A stretch of 64,000 bases of DNA, from contig CAZXQU010000004.1 of the NCBI GenBank assembly GCA_964642545.1, positions 1-64,000 of the forward strand, in the 5' to 3' direction. This DNA is from QYOJ01 sp964642545. GTDB lineage: Bacteria > Bacteroidota > Bacteroidia > Bacteroidales > FEN-979. The notes under the pieces were generated by a model. That model ran no database searches. It was not told the DNA's origin and saw nothing but the letters and a program-made list of their open reading frames with translations. The translations under genes were made by a program, and so were the position numbers. How positions within the stretch are numbered: the first letter of the stretch is position 1; each line of letters begins with the position of its first letter. Positions 51,731 through 60,470 of the stretch are shown piece by piece.

Positions 51731-53221
51731 TCAGAATTGGAAGTAGATGAATGAGGTGTTTGTTTCCGACACGACGAAGAGTACCGAAAGGAGAAGGATG
51801 CCAACCACAAACAGGATCGATCCGATCTCAAACAACTGAAAGGAGACATTTCGTATAGCCAGTCGCTTCGCCCCGAATCCCTGGCTGATTTTCCTGACGG
51901 AGTTGTCCAATATCCTGGTCGATCCTGCTATAGCCAGTATCAGCGCAATGCCCAGCTGCAGGTCAAGGAATTGCAGGATTCCTGAGGAGGAAGCGGTCGG
52001 CCCTGACAAGCCTGCCATCACTCTGATATAGGTGAAGGCTTCTGCCAGTGTACCCGACCTGAAAAATATCCATGAGAGTAGTAGGAACAACAACAGGTAT
52101 GCATGTTGGATAATGGGGAAGGTGCGTTTCAGGAACCGGGAGAGCCCGATTCGTTCAAATACGAGAAAAAGCCCGTGGATGAGTCCCCATCCCAGAAAGG
52201 TCCAGGCGGCTCCGTGCCAGATGCCGCAGATGACAAAGGTGACGAGCGCTGCCGGAAGATAAATCAGGTAATCGGTTTTGATGTTGAAGTACCTCTTCTT
52301 AACCAGTTTCCTCGACGTAGAGTAGGCGATGGGAAGAAAGAGGTAGTCGCGCAGCCAGAAGGAAAGAGAGATGTGCCACCGCCGCCAGAACTCATGCACT
52401 GATCGGGAGAGGTAGGGGAAATCGAAATTCTCCATAAACCGGAAGCCGAACATCCTTCCCAGTCCGATGGCCATATCGGTGTAAGCCGAAAAATCGATGT
52501 AGATCTGTAGCATGTATAGTGCAGCGCCAAACCAGGCCAAGGAGACATCCATCTGCATCAGCTGCAGCCCGAAGATCTCTGTGGTGGCTGATGACAGGGC
52601 ATTTGCAATGAGCAGTTTCTTCGCCAGGCCGAGGGTAAATCGCCGGATTCCGGAAGCAAACAGGTCGATATTCGGGGATGGGTTGGCCAGTTGCGGTGCC
52701 AGCGTGCGGTACCGATCGATTGGTCCGGCAAGCAGTTGAGGAAAGAGCGAGATATAGAGCCCGAGTTGGATGAAGTTCCGTTGTTCCTCCACCTCCCTGC
52801 GTTTGACACTGATCAGGTAACTTATCGCTTTGAAGGTATAAAAGGATATCCCCAGCGGCAGGATGATGGCGTTCACCACAAGTTCATCCCACTGAAACAG
52901 GGAGGTGAGAAGGTTGACATTATCCATCAGGAAGTTGGTATACTTGAACACAACCAAAAGGAGAATGTTGGCGATGATACCCATTACAAACCACCTTTTC
53001 CGTCCCCTTTCTGCTTTTGCCTGTCCTATCAGGATGCCTGAAACATAATTGATCACGATGGAACCCAGCAGCACTGAGGTGTAGGAAAATCCTCCCCAGG
53101 CGTAAAAAATAAGACTGGCAAGAAAAAGCAGCGGTGCCTTAAACCTGTTGGCAGCGATAAAATAGAAAAAGAGCGTTAGCGGGAGGAACAAAAAAATGAA
53201 TAAGAGTGAGGTGAAAAGCAT
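51731..53221 (-). CDS. MBOAT-family O-acyltransferase (AlgI-like), copy 2
   Basis: A 496-residue paralogue of the 36061 gene: PLGISFYTFKAISYLI, FPQLLAGPIDRY, DFSAYTDMAIGLGRMFGF, EFWRRWHISLSFWLRDY (His283), IWHGAAWTF (His336). It moves acyl groups across the inner membrane for the SGNH protein encoded directly downstream. Expressed from a matched promoter in the gap shared with the saccharopine dehydrogenase-like gene. Confidence 0.92.
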   Translation of the reverse strand: MLFTSLLFIFLFLPLTLFFYFIAANRFKAPLLFLASLIFYAWGGFSYTSVLLGSIVINYVSGILIGQAKAERGRKRWFVMGIIANILLLVVFKYTNFLMDNVNLLTSLFQWDELVVNAIILPLGISFYTFKAISYLISVKRREVEEQRNFIQLGLYISLFPQLLAGPIDRYRTLAPQLANPSPNIDLFASGIRRFTLGLAKKLLIANALSSATTEIFGLQLMQMDVSLAWFGAALYMLQIYIDFSAYTDMAIGLGRMFGFRFMENFDFPYLSRSVHEFWRRWHISLSFWLRDYLFLPIAYSTSRKLVKKRYFNIKTDYLIYLPAALVTFVICGIWHGAAWTFLGWGLIHGLFLVFERIGLSRFLKRTFPIIQHAYLLLFLLLSWIFFRSGTLAEAFTYIRVMAGLSGPTASSSGILQFLDLQLGIALILAIAGSTRILDNSVRKISQGFGAKRLAIRNVSFQLFEIGSILFVVGILLLSVLFVVSETNTSFIYFQF

Positions 53222-53241
53222 CCGGGGCTAATTATGAGCCA

Positions 53242-53273
53242 CAAAAATAGTATTTTTACCCTCTGATTGCCAA
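53242..53273 (-). promoter_or_regulatory. Promoter of the second MBOAT-SGNH operon
   Basis: Minus strand: TTG (53273-53271), 21 bases, TATTTTTG (53249-53242), 20 bases before the ATG at 53221. On the plus strand an imperfect TATTTTTA (53251-53258) may serve the divergent gene. Confidence 0.55.
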
Positions 53274-53290
53274 CTATTCAAACCTTTTAC

Positions 53291-54439
53291 ATGACTATGA
53301 AAATCATCATACTGGGAGGCGGCCTCGTGGGAGGCCCCATGGCGCTGGATCTGGCGAAGGAGGAAGATTTCCAGGTAACGGTAGCCGACAACAACAAGGA
53401 AACCCTGCAGAAGCTGGCCGACATAAGCCGTATCAAGCCCATCCAAATGGATCTTAGCTTCCCCGAAGAGGTCACCCGGCTGGTGAGCAACTATGATATG
53501 GTGATCAATGCGGTTCCCGGCTTCATGGGTTTCAGAACCCTGAAAGCAATCATTGAGGCTGGAAAGAACGTAGTAGATATTGCCTTCTTCATTGAGGATC
53601 CGTTTGAACTGGATCAGCTTGCGAAGAAGAAAAATGTGACAGCTATCATGGACTGTGGTGTTGCTCCGGGCATGTGCAATGTGTTGATCGGTTATGCCGA
53701 TCACCTGCTTGACGAAACCGACAAGGTGGCCTATTATGTGGGCGGACTTCCCCGGGTGAGGGAGTGGCCGTTTGAATACAAGGCCGGGTTCTCGCCTATC
53801 GATGTGATTGAGGAGTACACCCGACCGGCACGCCTGGTCGAGAATGGCAAACTGGTGGTGAAACCGGCTCTCTCCGATGCCGAATTGATGAATTTTCCCG
53901 GGATCGGCACGCTGGAGGCGTTCAATAGCGACGGGCTCCGCTCGCTGCTCCATACCATCAAAGCTCCCAGCATGAAGGAGAAGACTTTGCGCTACCCCGG
54001 TCATATCGAAAAGATGAAGGTGCTGCGCGAAACAGGTTTCTTCGGCCAGGATGCCATAGATATAAACGGTCAACAGATTCGCCCGATCGACCTGACCGCG
54101 AAACTACTCTTTCCGAAATGGAAGCTGAAAGAGGGGGAGGTCGACATCACCATCATGAAGGTGATCACGGAAGGGAAGAAGGACGGGAAACGCATCAGGT
54201 ATACCTATGACCTTTTCGACACCTACGACCCGGTAACCCGCGTTCACTCCATGGCCCGCACCACAGGCTATACCGCAACGGTAGCCCTGCGGATGATCGC
54301 ACAGGGCATCTATACCCACAAAGGCATCACGGTACCTGAATTTCTGGGAAAAAAACCGGAATGTGTAAATTTCCTCCTGGCCGGACTGAAGGAGCGGGGC
54401 GTCAACTACCGTGAGTCGATCAAACGGTTTGACGATTAA
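53291..54439 (+). CDS. Saccharopine dehydrogenase-like oxidoreductase
   Basis: A 382-residue protein from the ATG at 53291 with an N-terminal Rossmann fold (MKIIILGGGLVGGPMALDLA), DMVINAVPGFMG, DCGVAPGMCN and a C-terminal substrate domain. It belongs to the Lys9/saccharopine reductase-type family (substrate range from lysine metabolism to carboxynorspermidine and other opine-like chemistry). The exact reaction is not clear and no lysine-pathway gene is near. It is convergent with the PBP1A gene, with a four-base overlap. An upstream in-frame start at 53267 lies on the putative promoter. Confidence 0.82.
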   Translation: MTMKIIILGGGLVGGPMALDLAKEEDFQVTVADNNKETLQKLADISRIKPIQMDLSFPEEVTRLVSNYDMVINAVPGFMGFRTLKAIIEAGKNVVDIAFFIEDPFELDQLAKKKNVTAIMDCGVAPGMCNVLIGYADHLLDETDKVAYYVGGLPRVREWPFEYKAGFSPIDVIEEYTRPARLVENGKLVVKPALSDAELMNFPGIGTLEAFNSDGLRSLLHTIKAPSMKEKTLRYPGHIEKMKVLRETGFFGQDAIDINGQQIRPIDLTAKLLFPKWKLKEGEVDITIMKVITEGKKDGKRIRYTYDLFDTYDPVTRVHSMARTTGYTATVALRMIAQGIYTHKGITVPEFLGKKPECVNFLLAGLKERGVNYRESIKRFDD

Positions 54440-56706
54440 AACTCGTCAAACTTGTTCTTGTCAGGCTTTTTACCGTTTCGGAGCAGTGAATCACAGTTGA
54501 AGGTCACATCAATTTTGAAAGTCGGACGCGGGAAATCTCGTTTGTAGATCCCTGTGTTCAAGGAATCGGCATAGACTTTTTGCATGTAGAGTGCCCAAAC
54601 TGGCAAGGCCATGTTGGCTCCCTGTCCCAGGGTTAGCGTACGGAAATGGGCAGCTCTGTCCTCACACCCAACCCAGATACCGGTTACCAGGTCGGGAGTG
54701 ATCCCCATGAACCATCCGTCACTCTGATTTTGGGTCGTCCCGGTCTTGCCGGCAATCTCGTTGGTGAATCCGTATTTGTACTTCAGTCTGACGCTGGTGC
54801 CATATTCGACCACCCCTTTCAGCATCTCGATCATCAGGTAGGCGGTCTTCTCGCTGATGGCCTCCTGCTGTTTGGGAATGAACTGTTCCAGCACATTCCC
54901 GAATTTGTCCTCAATGCGGGTGATGAAGATCGGCTCAATCCACTGTCCTTTGTTTGGGAAGGTGCTCATGGCTCCAACCATCTCATAAAGAGATAGATCG
55001 GCTGAGCCAAGCGCAATGGAATAGACCGGCGGGATGTAACTGGTAATCCCCATCTTGTGCGCGATAGTAATCACATCCTGTGGCGAATATTTTTTCATGA
55101 GCTGACCGCTGATCCAGTTGTTGGAGTTAGCGAGTGCCCACTTCAGGGTCACCTCCTCGCCGATGAGGTCGTTACTCGAGTTCTCGGGCGCCCATTTGTC
55201 GCCGTTCCAGAGTTCGATGACCGGCTGGACGTTAGGGTAGCGTGTGCAGGGCGTCTCCCCCTCCTGGATCGCCAGGGTGTAAAGAAAGGGTTTAAAGGTA
55301 GACCCAACCTGTCGCTTGCTGAGGATCACGTGGTCGTATTGGAAATATTTGTTGTCGATGCCGCCTACATAAGCACGGATATAGCCAGTGTGAGGATCCA
55401 TCGACATCAACCCGGCCTGCAGGAAAAATTTGTAATACCGGATCGAATCGAGCGGTGTGAATACCGTATCAATGGGGCCATTCCACGAGAATACCTTCAT
55501 CCTGACAGGATACTGGAAATTACTGTAGATCTCCTCCTCCGAATAGCCCTCTTTTTTCAGCCGGTAGTAACGGTCGGTGCGTCGCATGGCCGAGGTCAGC
55601 AGCTTCTGGATCTCCGCACCCTCATGCCTTTCAAAAACAAAGGGAGCGTTTTTATGGCCTTTCCAGTGGCTGAAGAATGAGGGCTGAAGCTCTTTCCCCA
55701 GGTACTCCTTCACCGCCTCTTCGGCATAGGCTTGCAGGATGGTATTGATGGTGGTGTAGACCTTCAGTCCGTCGCGGTATAGGTTATAGGGCGTACCATC
55801 CTCTTTGGAATGGCTGTTGCACCATTCGGTAAGGTACATTCGCAGGTACTCCCTGAAGTAAGTTGCCAGGCCGCTGGTATGATCCTGGATCCGGTAGTTT
55901 GACATATCTATGGGCAACTCGCGCAGTGAATCGTACTCCATGCGGGAGAGGTATCCGTATTTCTCCATCTGGTTCAACACGATGTTGCGGCGCGACCAGG
56001 CACGGTCGGGGTTGCGCACCGGACTGAAAAATGTCGGAGCCTTCAGGATACCGATCAACAAGGCCGCCTCATCAGGATTGAGCTGATCGGGGGTTTTGTT
56101 GAAGTACGTCTTGGCGGCCGACTTGATCCCAAACGACATGCTTCCGAAGTCGACCGTATTGAGGTACATGGCGATGATCTCCTGCTTCGAGTAGTTGCGT
56201 TCCAGCTTCACGGCTGTCACCCACTCCTTGAGCTTCATCACGGCGAGTTCCATTTTTGTATACCTTGGCTTTCGCGGAAATAAATTCTTGGCCAGCTGTT
56301 GTGTGATGGTGCTACCTCCTCCCCTGTCGGTTCCTGTCATGATGCCAAAGATCATTCTCATGGTCGCTTTGGGATCGATGCCCGAGTGACTTTCGAAGCG
56401 GGCATCTTCGGTGGCTATCAGGGCATTTACGATATTTGGGGAGAGATCCTGGTAGTGGATATTCGATCGGTTTTCAACATAATACTTGCCTAAAAGCTTG
56501 CCATCGGCAGAGAAAATCTCGGTAGCCTGGTTGCTTTCAGGATTTTCCAGTTCCAGGAAGCTGGGGATCTTTCCAAGGAGTCCATAGCCGATCGCGACAA
56601 AGAGGATGATGATCATGACCAGTGCCAGGAGATAGGTAATCCAGAATCCCCAGATGAAGCGCCTCACTTTTTTGGAGGGGATGGTATGTTTCTTTTTTGA
56701 TCCCAT
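54436..56706 (-). CDS. Penicillin-binding protein 1A (bifunctional class A PBP)
   Basis: A 756-residue peptidoglycan synthase: N-terminal transmembrane helix, GT51 glycosyltransferase domain (ATEDARFESHSGID with catalytic Glu, GGSTITQQLAKNLF, KQEIIAMYLN), and a transpeptidase domain with QVGSTFKPF (SxxK), SNNW (SxN) and KTGTTQN (KTG). It polymerises and cross-links the cell wall. Upstream on the same strand are gldH, ricT and holB, an order I recall as conserved in Bacteroidota. Confidence 0.95.
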   Translation of the reverse strand: MGSKKKHTIPSKKVRRFIWGFWITYLLALVMIIILFVAIGYGLLGKIPSFLELENPESNQATEIFSADGKLLGKYYVENRSNIHYQDLSPNIVNALIATEDARFESHSGIDPKATMRMIFGIMTGTDRGGGSTITQQLAKNLFPRKPRYTKMELAVMKLKEWVTAVKLERNYSKQEIIAMYLNTVDFGSMSFGIKSAAKTYFNKTPDQLNPDEAALLIGILKAPTFFSPVRNPDRAWSRRNIVLNQMEKYGYLSRMEYDSLRELPIDMSNYRIQDHTSGLATYFREYLRMYLTEWCNSHSKEDGTPYNLYRDGLKVYTTINTILQAYAEEAVKEYLGKELQPSFFSHWKGHKNAPFVFERHEGAEIQKLLTSAMRRTDRYYRLKKEGYSEEEIYSNFQYPVRMKVFSWNGPIDTVFTPLDSIRYYKFFLQAGLMSMDPHTGYIRAYVGGIDNKYFQYDHVILSKRQVGSTFKPFLYTLAIQEGETPCTRYPNVQPVIELWNGDKWAPENSSNDLIGEEVTLKWALANSNNWISGQLMKKYSPQDVITIAHKMGITSYIPPVYSIALGSADLSLYEMVGAMSTFPNKGQWIEPIFITRIEDKFGNVLEQFIPKQQEAISEKTAYLMIEMLKGVVEYGTSVRLKYKYGFTNEIAGKTGTTQNQSDGWFMGITPDLVTGIWVGCEDRAAHFRTLTLGQGANMALPVWALYMQKVYADSLNTGIYKRDFPRPTFKIDVTFNCDSLLRNGKKPDKNKFDEF

Positions 56707-56723
56707 TCGTTTAGAATGATCTG

Positions 56724-57218
56724 TTAGTTGACCTTATCAATCCGGATGCCGATATCGAGGATCCCTTTTAACACTTCAACCCGCATCGCTTGTTCGAGTT
56801 CAAAGCGGTAGGTGCCCGAAACCGGTAGCTGGATGTTTGACTGAAACAAGAACCTATTAAACCGCACATTTCCAGATCCCGATCCGAGCCACTTTCCGTC
56901 GTAGTGTGCAAGCAAACACTCGATCGTATCCTTCGCTATCCGCCCATTAGGAAAGATGGTCTTCATGAAGAAAAAGAGGTTGCTGTAGGAGTAGCTGATG
57001 TCATTTCGTACATCGATATACATCGTGTAACCACACAGTGTATCTGATATAACGGTTGAAAAGTCAAGAATGTTATCCGCATGCCATCCTCCCTGATCTA
57101 TTTTGATGCTCTCTTCAAAAACCCGCTGATTATTACAGGAGATGAGGAGCACCATAAGGAGCCCGGTAAGGATCAGGGATTGGGTTCGACGGATTTGGCG
57201 CATACGGGTTATGATCAT
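56724..57218 (-). CDS. gldH: Gliding motility lipoprotein GldH
   Basis: A 164-residue lipoprotein with lipobox LISC (Cys28). NLFFFMKTIFPNGRIAKDTIECLLA, YDGKWLGSGSGNVRFNRFLFQ and the C-terminal DIGIRIDKVN are signature GldH segments. GldH is needed for gliding and for assembly of the gliding/type IX machinery in flavobacteria. Together with gldD at 6576 it shows the lineage keeps this system. It sits between ricT and PBP1A. Confidence 0.9.
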   Translation of the reverse strand: MIITRMRQIRRTQSLILTGLLMVLLISCNNQRVFEESIKIDQGGWHADNILDFSTVISDTLCGYTMYIDVRNDISYSYSNLFFFMKTIFPNGRIAKDTIECLLAHYDGKWLGSGSGNVRFNRFLFQSNIQLPVSGTYRFELEQAMRVEVLKGILDIGIRIDKVN

Positions 57219-57231
57219 TCAGCCAGGCTCA

Positions 57232-58350
57232 TCAATGATCCATGTAACTCATTTCGTCCTGGATACCATTTTCGAAATTGGTTTTCTGTTCCGTTATATT
57301 TGAGAAATCTTCCAGTTTCGGGGGGAATTTCCCGTTCTTATTCTCTTCGATGATGAGGTTCACGTTGTTGACAGGGATAGCCATCAGATTGTGAGGATCT
57401 TTGCTGTAGGAGTACCACATCAGCTTGTTGAAGATGTCGGTTTTTTGATGGATCGCATCGCCTTTTTTTGTCTTCAGAACTGTTTCATTGCTGGGAAAAT
57501 CCTTCAGGGCATCCAGGTAGACCTCATATTCATAGTTGAGGCAACACTTCAGCTTGCTGCATTGTCCGGCCAACTTCTGAGGGTTGAGTGAAAGTTGCTG
57601 AACACGGGCAGCCTGAGTTGTTACCGAATGGAACTGATTCATCCAGGTGGAGCAACAGAGTTCTCTCCCACACGACCCGATACCCCCTAAACGGCTGGCT
57701 TCCTGACGGGCACCAATCTGACGCATCTCAATCCGCACCTTGAATTCATCGGCAAGCAGTTTTATCAGCTCCCTGAAGTCGACACGGTCATCGGCAGTAT
57801 AATAAAAGATCGCTTTTGTATGGTCCCCCTGGAACTCCACATCGTTGATCTTCATCGAAAGGCCAAGTTGTTCGGCGATTTTGCGCGACCGGTACATGGT
57901 AGAGGTCTCCAGATCAACTGCTGTGATCCATTTCTCTACATCGGTGATGCGTGCTTTGCGGTAAATCTTTCTGATCTCATCGGAAGCCGCATTGATGCCT
58001 TTGGCCCTGAGCTGCATCCTTACAATATCACCTGCCATGGAGACGATGCCAACATCGTGACCTGGAGAGGCCTCTACGGCAACAATATCCCCCACCTCAA
58101 GGGTCATTTCGGGAGTAAGGCGGAAAAAATCTTTCCGGCTGTTCTTAAATCTTACCTCCACTATATCAAAGAGAACATGTCCTGTTGGGATCGGAATATT
58201 TTCAAGCCAGTCGAAGGTATCGAATTTGCTGCAACGGTGCTTGTAGATATGGTCATTCTTCTGGCCTGCCCGGGGAGGTTCGCAACAGCCCCGGCTCAGA
58301 AAAGGATTCTCTACAGGTTTCGTCGATTTTATTTCGTTTTCTTCCATCAC
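57232..58350 (-). CDS. ricT: PSP1/RicT-family protein
   Basis: A 372-residue protein with the PSP1 core (LEVGDIVAVEASPGHDVGIVSM, RMQIGARQEASRLGGIGSCGRELCCSTW, QCSKLKCCLNYEYE). The many conserved cysteines are those that bind Fe-S in the Bacillus RicT (YaaT) complex, where it affects RNA processing with RNase Y. Its role in Bacteroidota is unknown. The N-terminus has two extra Cys (GCCEPP). It lies between holB and gldH. Confidence 0.9.
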   Translation of the reverse strand: MMEENEIKSTKPVENPFLSRGCCEPPRAGQKNDHIYKHRCSKFDTFDWLENIPIPTGHVLFDIVEVRFKNSRKDFFRLTPEMTLEVGDIVAVEASPGHDVGIVSMAGDIVRMQLRAKGINAASDEIRKIYRKARITDVEKWITAVDLETSTMYRSRKIAEQLGLSMKINDVEFQGDHTKAIFYYTADDRVDFRELIKLLADEFKVRIEMRQIGARQEASRLGGIGSCGRELCCSTWMNQFHSVTTQAARVQQLSLNPQKLAGQCSKLKCCLNYEYEVYLDALKDFPSNETVLKTKKGDAIHQKTDIFNKLMWYSYSKDPHNLMAIPVNNVNLIIEENKNGKFPPKLEDFSNITEQKTNFENGIQDEMSYMDH

Positions 58351-58401
58351 AGTGAGCGTGGAGGCAAAGGTACAAAAAAAAGGATATTGAGAGAGGGGAT
58401 G

Positions 58402-59520
58402 TTAACCTTTGAACAAAGCAGTAATTTTCAGCGACATGTCGAGAAAGAGGGTAGGGGTATGTGCGTTTCGTTCGATGTGGAATATCGCGGTATTGAAGAG
58501 GTTATAAAATGCCGGAAGCCTTTCCTGGGTGAGGAATGGCGAAAATTTACCAATGAACTTCGTCTCCTCTGCGCCGTCATCTTGCGGAGTCGTGATATCA
58601 TGCGTCAGCAGGGAGACCTGGCTGGCAATATGGAGGCCATAGAAAAGCAGGCTCTTCTGTTTCTCGCGACCGATCTTGCCGGTCTCGTTGGCAAAGGCGA
58701 TCATCTCGGGGACATTACCCGAAAAGCAGAAACGCATCCAGTTCCGGAAGGTCACAAAGTGGAGCTGGTTCTCCTCTGTGGTTCCGCTCTCCTCTTTAAT
58801 TGCCTTGAATTTGTGGGCTTCAGCATCAGGGATTCGGGGAAACCGAACAGGAAGGCAGCGCGACAGGATGGTGGAGATCACATGGTCGGGGTTGTCGGAG
58901 ACCAGCAGAAAGAGGGTTTTTTCGGGCGGTTCCTCCAGGATCTTCAGCAGCTTGGGTGCGGCGGCATAGGTGAGCTTCTCAATCATCCAGATGATCACCA
59001 CCTTGTATTCCGATTCGTAACTCTTATAGCCCAGGATCCGGTTGATCTCGGCGGCATCTTCGGTATAGATTGTTCCCTGTTTGTTTTCGATACCGATAAA
59101 GTCGTACCATTCGGGTAGTGAAACATGGTAATTGTGGCTCAGCAGGAATTCTCTCCATTCGCTGATATAGTGTTTGCTGGAAGGCTTTGAAGGCACCCGT
59201 ATTGAGGTGGCAACAGGAAAGAAAAAATGAAGGTCGGGGTGGGCGAGTTTCTGATACTGGACACAGGATGGGCAGATGCCGCAGGAATCAACCCCTAAAT
59301 CCCCTGAAGGGGACTTGCTCCCCTCTCCTTGAGGAGAGGGGTTGGGGGTGAGGTGGGGGTGCTGGCAGTTGATCAGCTGTGCATAGGCGATCGCCAGCGC
59401 CAGCTTTCCCGATCCTTCGGGTCCGTAAAAGAGCTGGGCATGACTTACGCGCTGGTCCTCAATGGTTTGAATCAGCTTGTGTTTGATAACCGGATCGGCA
59501 GGGATATCGGAGAATTTCAT
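58402..59520 (-). CDS. holB: DNA polymerase III delta' subunit-like ATPase, with in-frame repeat
   Basis: A 372-residue clamp-loader subunit: QLFYGPEGSGKLALAIAYA (P-loop; GSGK), the zinc module CGICPSCVQYQKLAHPDLHFFFP, EDAAEINRIL, KLLKILEEPPEKTLFLLVSD. It helps load the sliding clamp in replication. About 20 residues (NPSPQGEGSKSPSGDLGV) lie between the first Cys (INCQ) and the other three zinc Cys. They are encoded by the palindromic repeat, so the module has an enlarged loop. All four Cys remain. Repeats also lie directly upstream of its start. Confidence 0.92.
   Translation of the reverse strand: MKFSDIPADPVIKHKLIQTIEDQRVSHAQLFYGPEGSGKLALAIAYAQLINCQHPHLTPNPSPQGEGSKSPSGDLGVDSCGICPSCVQYQKLAHPDLHFFFPVATSIRVPSKPSSKHYISEWREFLLSHNYHVSLPEWYDFIGIENKQGTIYTEDAAEINRILGYKSYESEYKVVIIWMIEKLTYAAAPKLLKILEEPPEKTLFLLVSDNPDHVISTILSRCLPVRFPRIPDAEAHKFKAIKEESGTTEENQLHFVTFRNWMRFCFSGNVPEMIAFANETGKIGREKQKSLLFYGLHIASQVSLLTHDITTPQDDGAEETKFIGKFSPFLTQERLPAFYNLFNTAIFHIERNAHTPTLFLDMSLKITALFKG
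59291..59358. repeat. Palindromic repeat in frame in holB
   Basis: The CCCCTAAATCCCCTGAAGG arm (59292-59310) with GGACTTGCTCCCC, then a CTCTCC-GGAGAG inner stem and GGGGTTGGGGGT. Read on the minus strand it gives GSKSPSGDLGV. Confidence 0.82.
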
Positions 59521-59577
59521 GACAAGGCAAAGGTAAGAAAATAGTTCCTCCGCAGGAACAACCTGAACCCCCGTTAA

Positions 59578-59665
59578 CCCCTAAATCCCCTAAAGGGGAC
59601 TTGCTCCCCCCTCTGGGGGGATATTCCTGCGAAGCAGAGTAAGCCCCCTTTAGGGGGTTTGGGGG
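59578..59665. repeat. Intergenic 88-base palindromic element
   Basis: Between sdhB and holB. The left arm 59578-59606 and right arm 59637-59665 are inverted copies with few mismatches around a CCCCCTCTGGGGGG-type inner stem. This is the clearest free-standing copy of the element found in murF/alr, GT2 and holB. Bases 59521-59685 contain no gene. Confidence 0.88.
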
Positions 59666-59685
59666 CAAAAATGGGAGTTTGGGAG

Positions 59686-60426
59686 TTAGATGACCTTCGC
59701 GCAGATGAATTCGCGGTTCATGCGGGCGATGTTGGAGCGGGAAATCAGCTTCGGACATTCGGCTTCACAGGCATAGGTGTTGGTGCAGTTACCAAAACCC
59801 AGCTCATCCATTTTGGCTACCATTTTCTTCACCCGGTCTTTTGCCTCTATTTTTCCCTGTGGGAGTAAAGCGAACTGCGAGACTTTGGCCGAGACGAAGA
59901 GCATGGCCGAGGCATTTTTACAAGCAGCTACACAGGCGCCACAACCGATGCAGGAAGCTGCGTCCATCGACAAGTCAGACTCAACCTTCCCGATGAGGAT
60001 GCTGTTGGCGTCGGGGGTACCCCCCGTATGAGCCGAAATATACCCTCCCTCCTGGATGATTTTGTCGAACGCAGTACGGTCGATAATCAGGTCTTTGATC
60101 ACCGGGAACGGCTTGGCACGCCAGGGCTCGATGATAATTGTATCCCCGTCTTTAAACTTTCGCATGTGGAGCTGGCAGGTGGTGACGGCATCATCAGGAC
60201 CGTGGGGACGTCCATTGATATAGAGACTGCACATCCCACAGATGCCTTCGCGGCAATCGTGGTCAAACGCAACCGGCTCTTCGTCCTTGTTGATCAACTG
60301 CTCGTTTAAAATGTCGAGCATCTCCAGGAAGGAGCAGTTGGGGGAGATCTCGTCAAGGTTATAGGTAACAAACCTGCCTTTGGCTTTGGCGTTTTCTTGT
60401 CTCCAGATCTTCAGCGTAAGTTTCAT
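59686..60426 (-). CDS. sdhB: Succinate dehydrogenase / fumarate reductase iron-sulfur subunit
   Basis: A 246-residue subunit that passes electrons between the flavoprotein and the cytochrome b subunit. CREGICGMC plus a later Cys binds [2Fe-2S]; CIGCGACVAAC and CTNTYACEAECP bind the [4Fe-4S] and [3Fe-4S] clusters. Third gene of the sdhCAB operon. The direction (succinate oxidation or fumarate respiration) cannot be told from sequence; in related Bacteroidales the complex works as a fumarate reductase. Confidence 0.95.
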   Translation of the reverse strand: MKLTLKIWRQENAKAKGRFVTYNLDEISPNCSFLEMLDILNEQLINKDEEPVAFDHDCREGICGMCSLYINGRPHGPDDAVTTCQLHMRKFKDGDTIIIEPWRAKPFPVIKDLIIDRTAFDKIIQEGGYISAHTGGTPDANSILIGKVESDLSMDAASCIGCGACVAACKNASAMLFVSAKVSQFALLPQGKIEAKDRVKKMVAKMDELGFGNCTNTYACEAECPKLISRSNIARMNREFICAKVI

Positions 60427-60430
60427 ATGG

Positions 60431-60470
60431 TAATTCCTAATTCGTAATTCCTAATTCCTAATTCGTAATT
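60431..60470. repeat. TAATTCCTAATTCG short tandem repeat in the sdhA-sdhB spacer
   Basis: Repeated TAATTCC/TAATTCG units fill the 42-base gap between sdhA and sdhB. They are related to the tandem at the 3' end of the MATE gene. Confidence 0.7.

Noticed and set aside
28024..53221. Horizontally acquired genomic island
   Set aside because: No integrase, transposase, tRNA or direct-repeat borders were seen, and base and codon use look like the flanks by eye; transfer cannot be claimed.
57820..59118. Long open frame (432 codons) on the plus strand across ricT and holB
   Set aside because: It is antisense to two well-supported genes, has no recognisable domain and spans their intergenic gap; a shadow frame.
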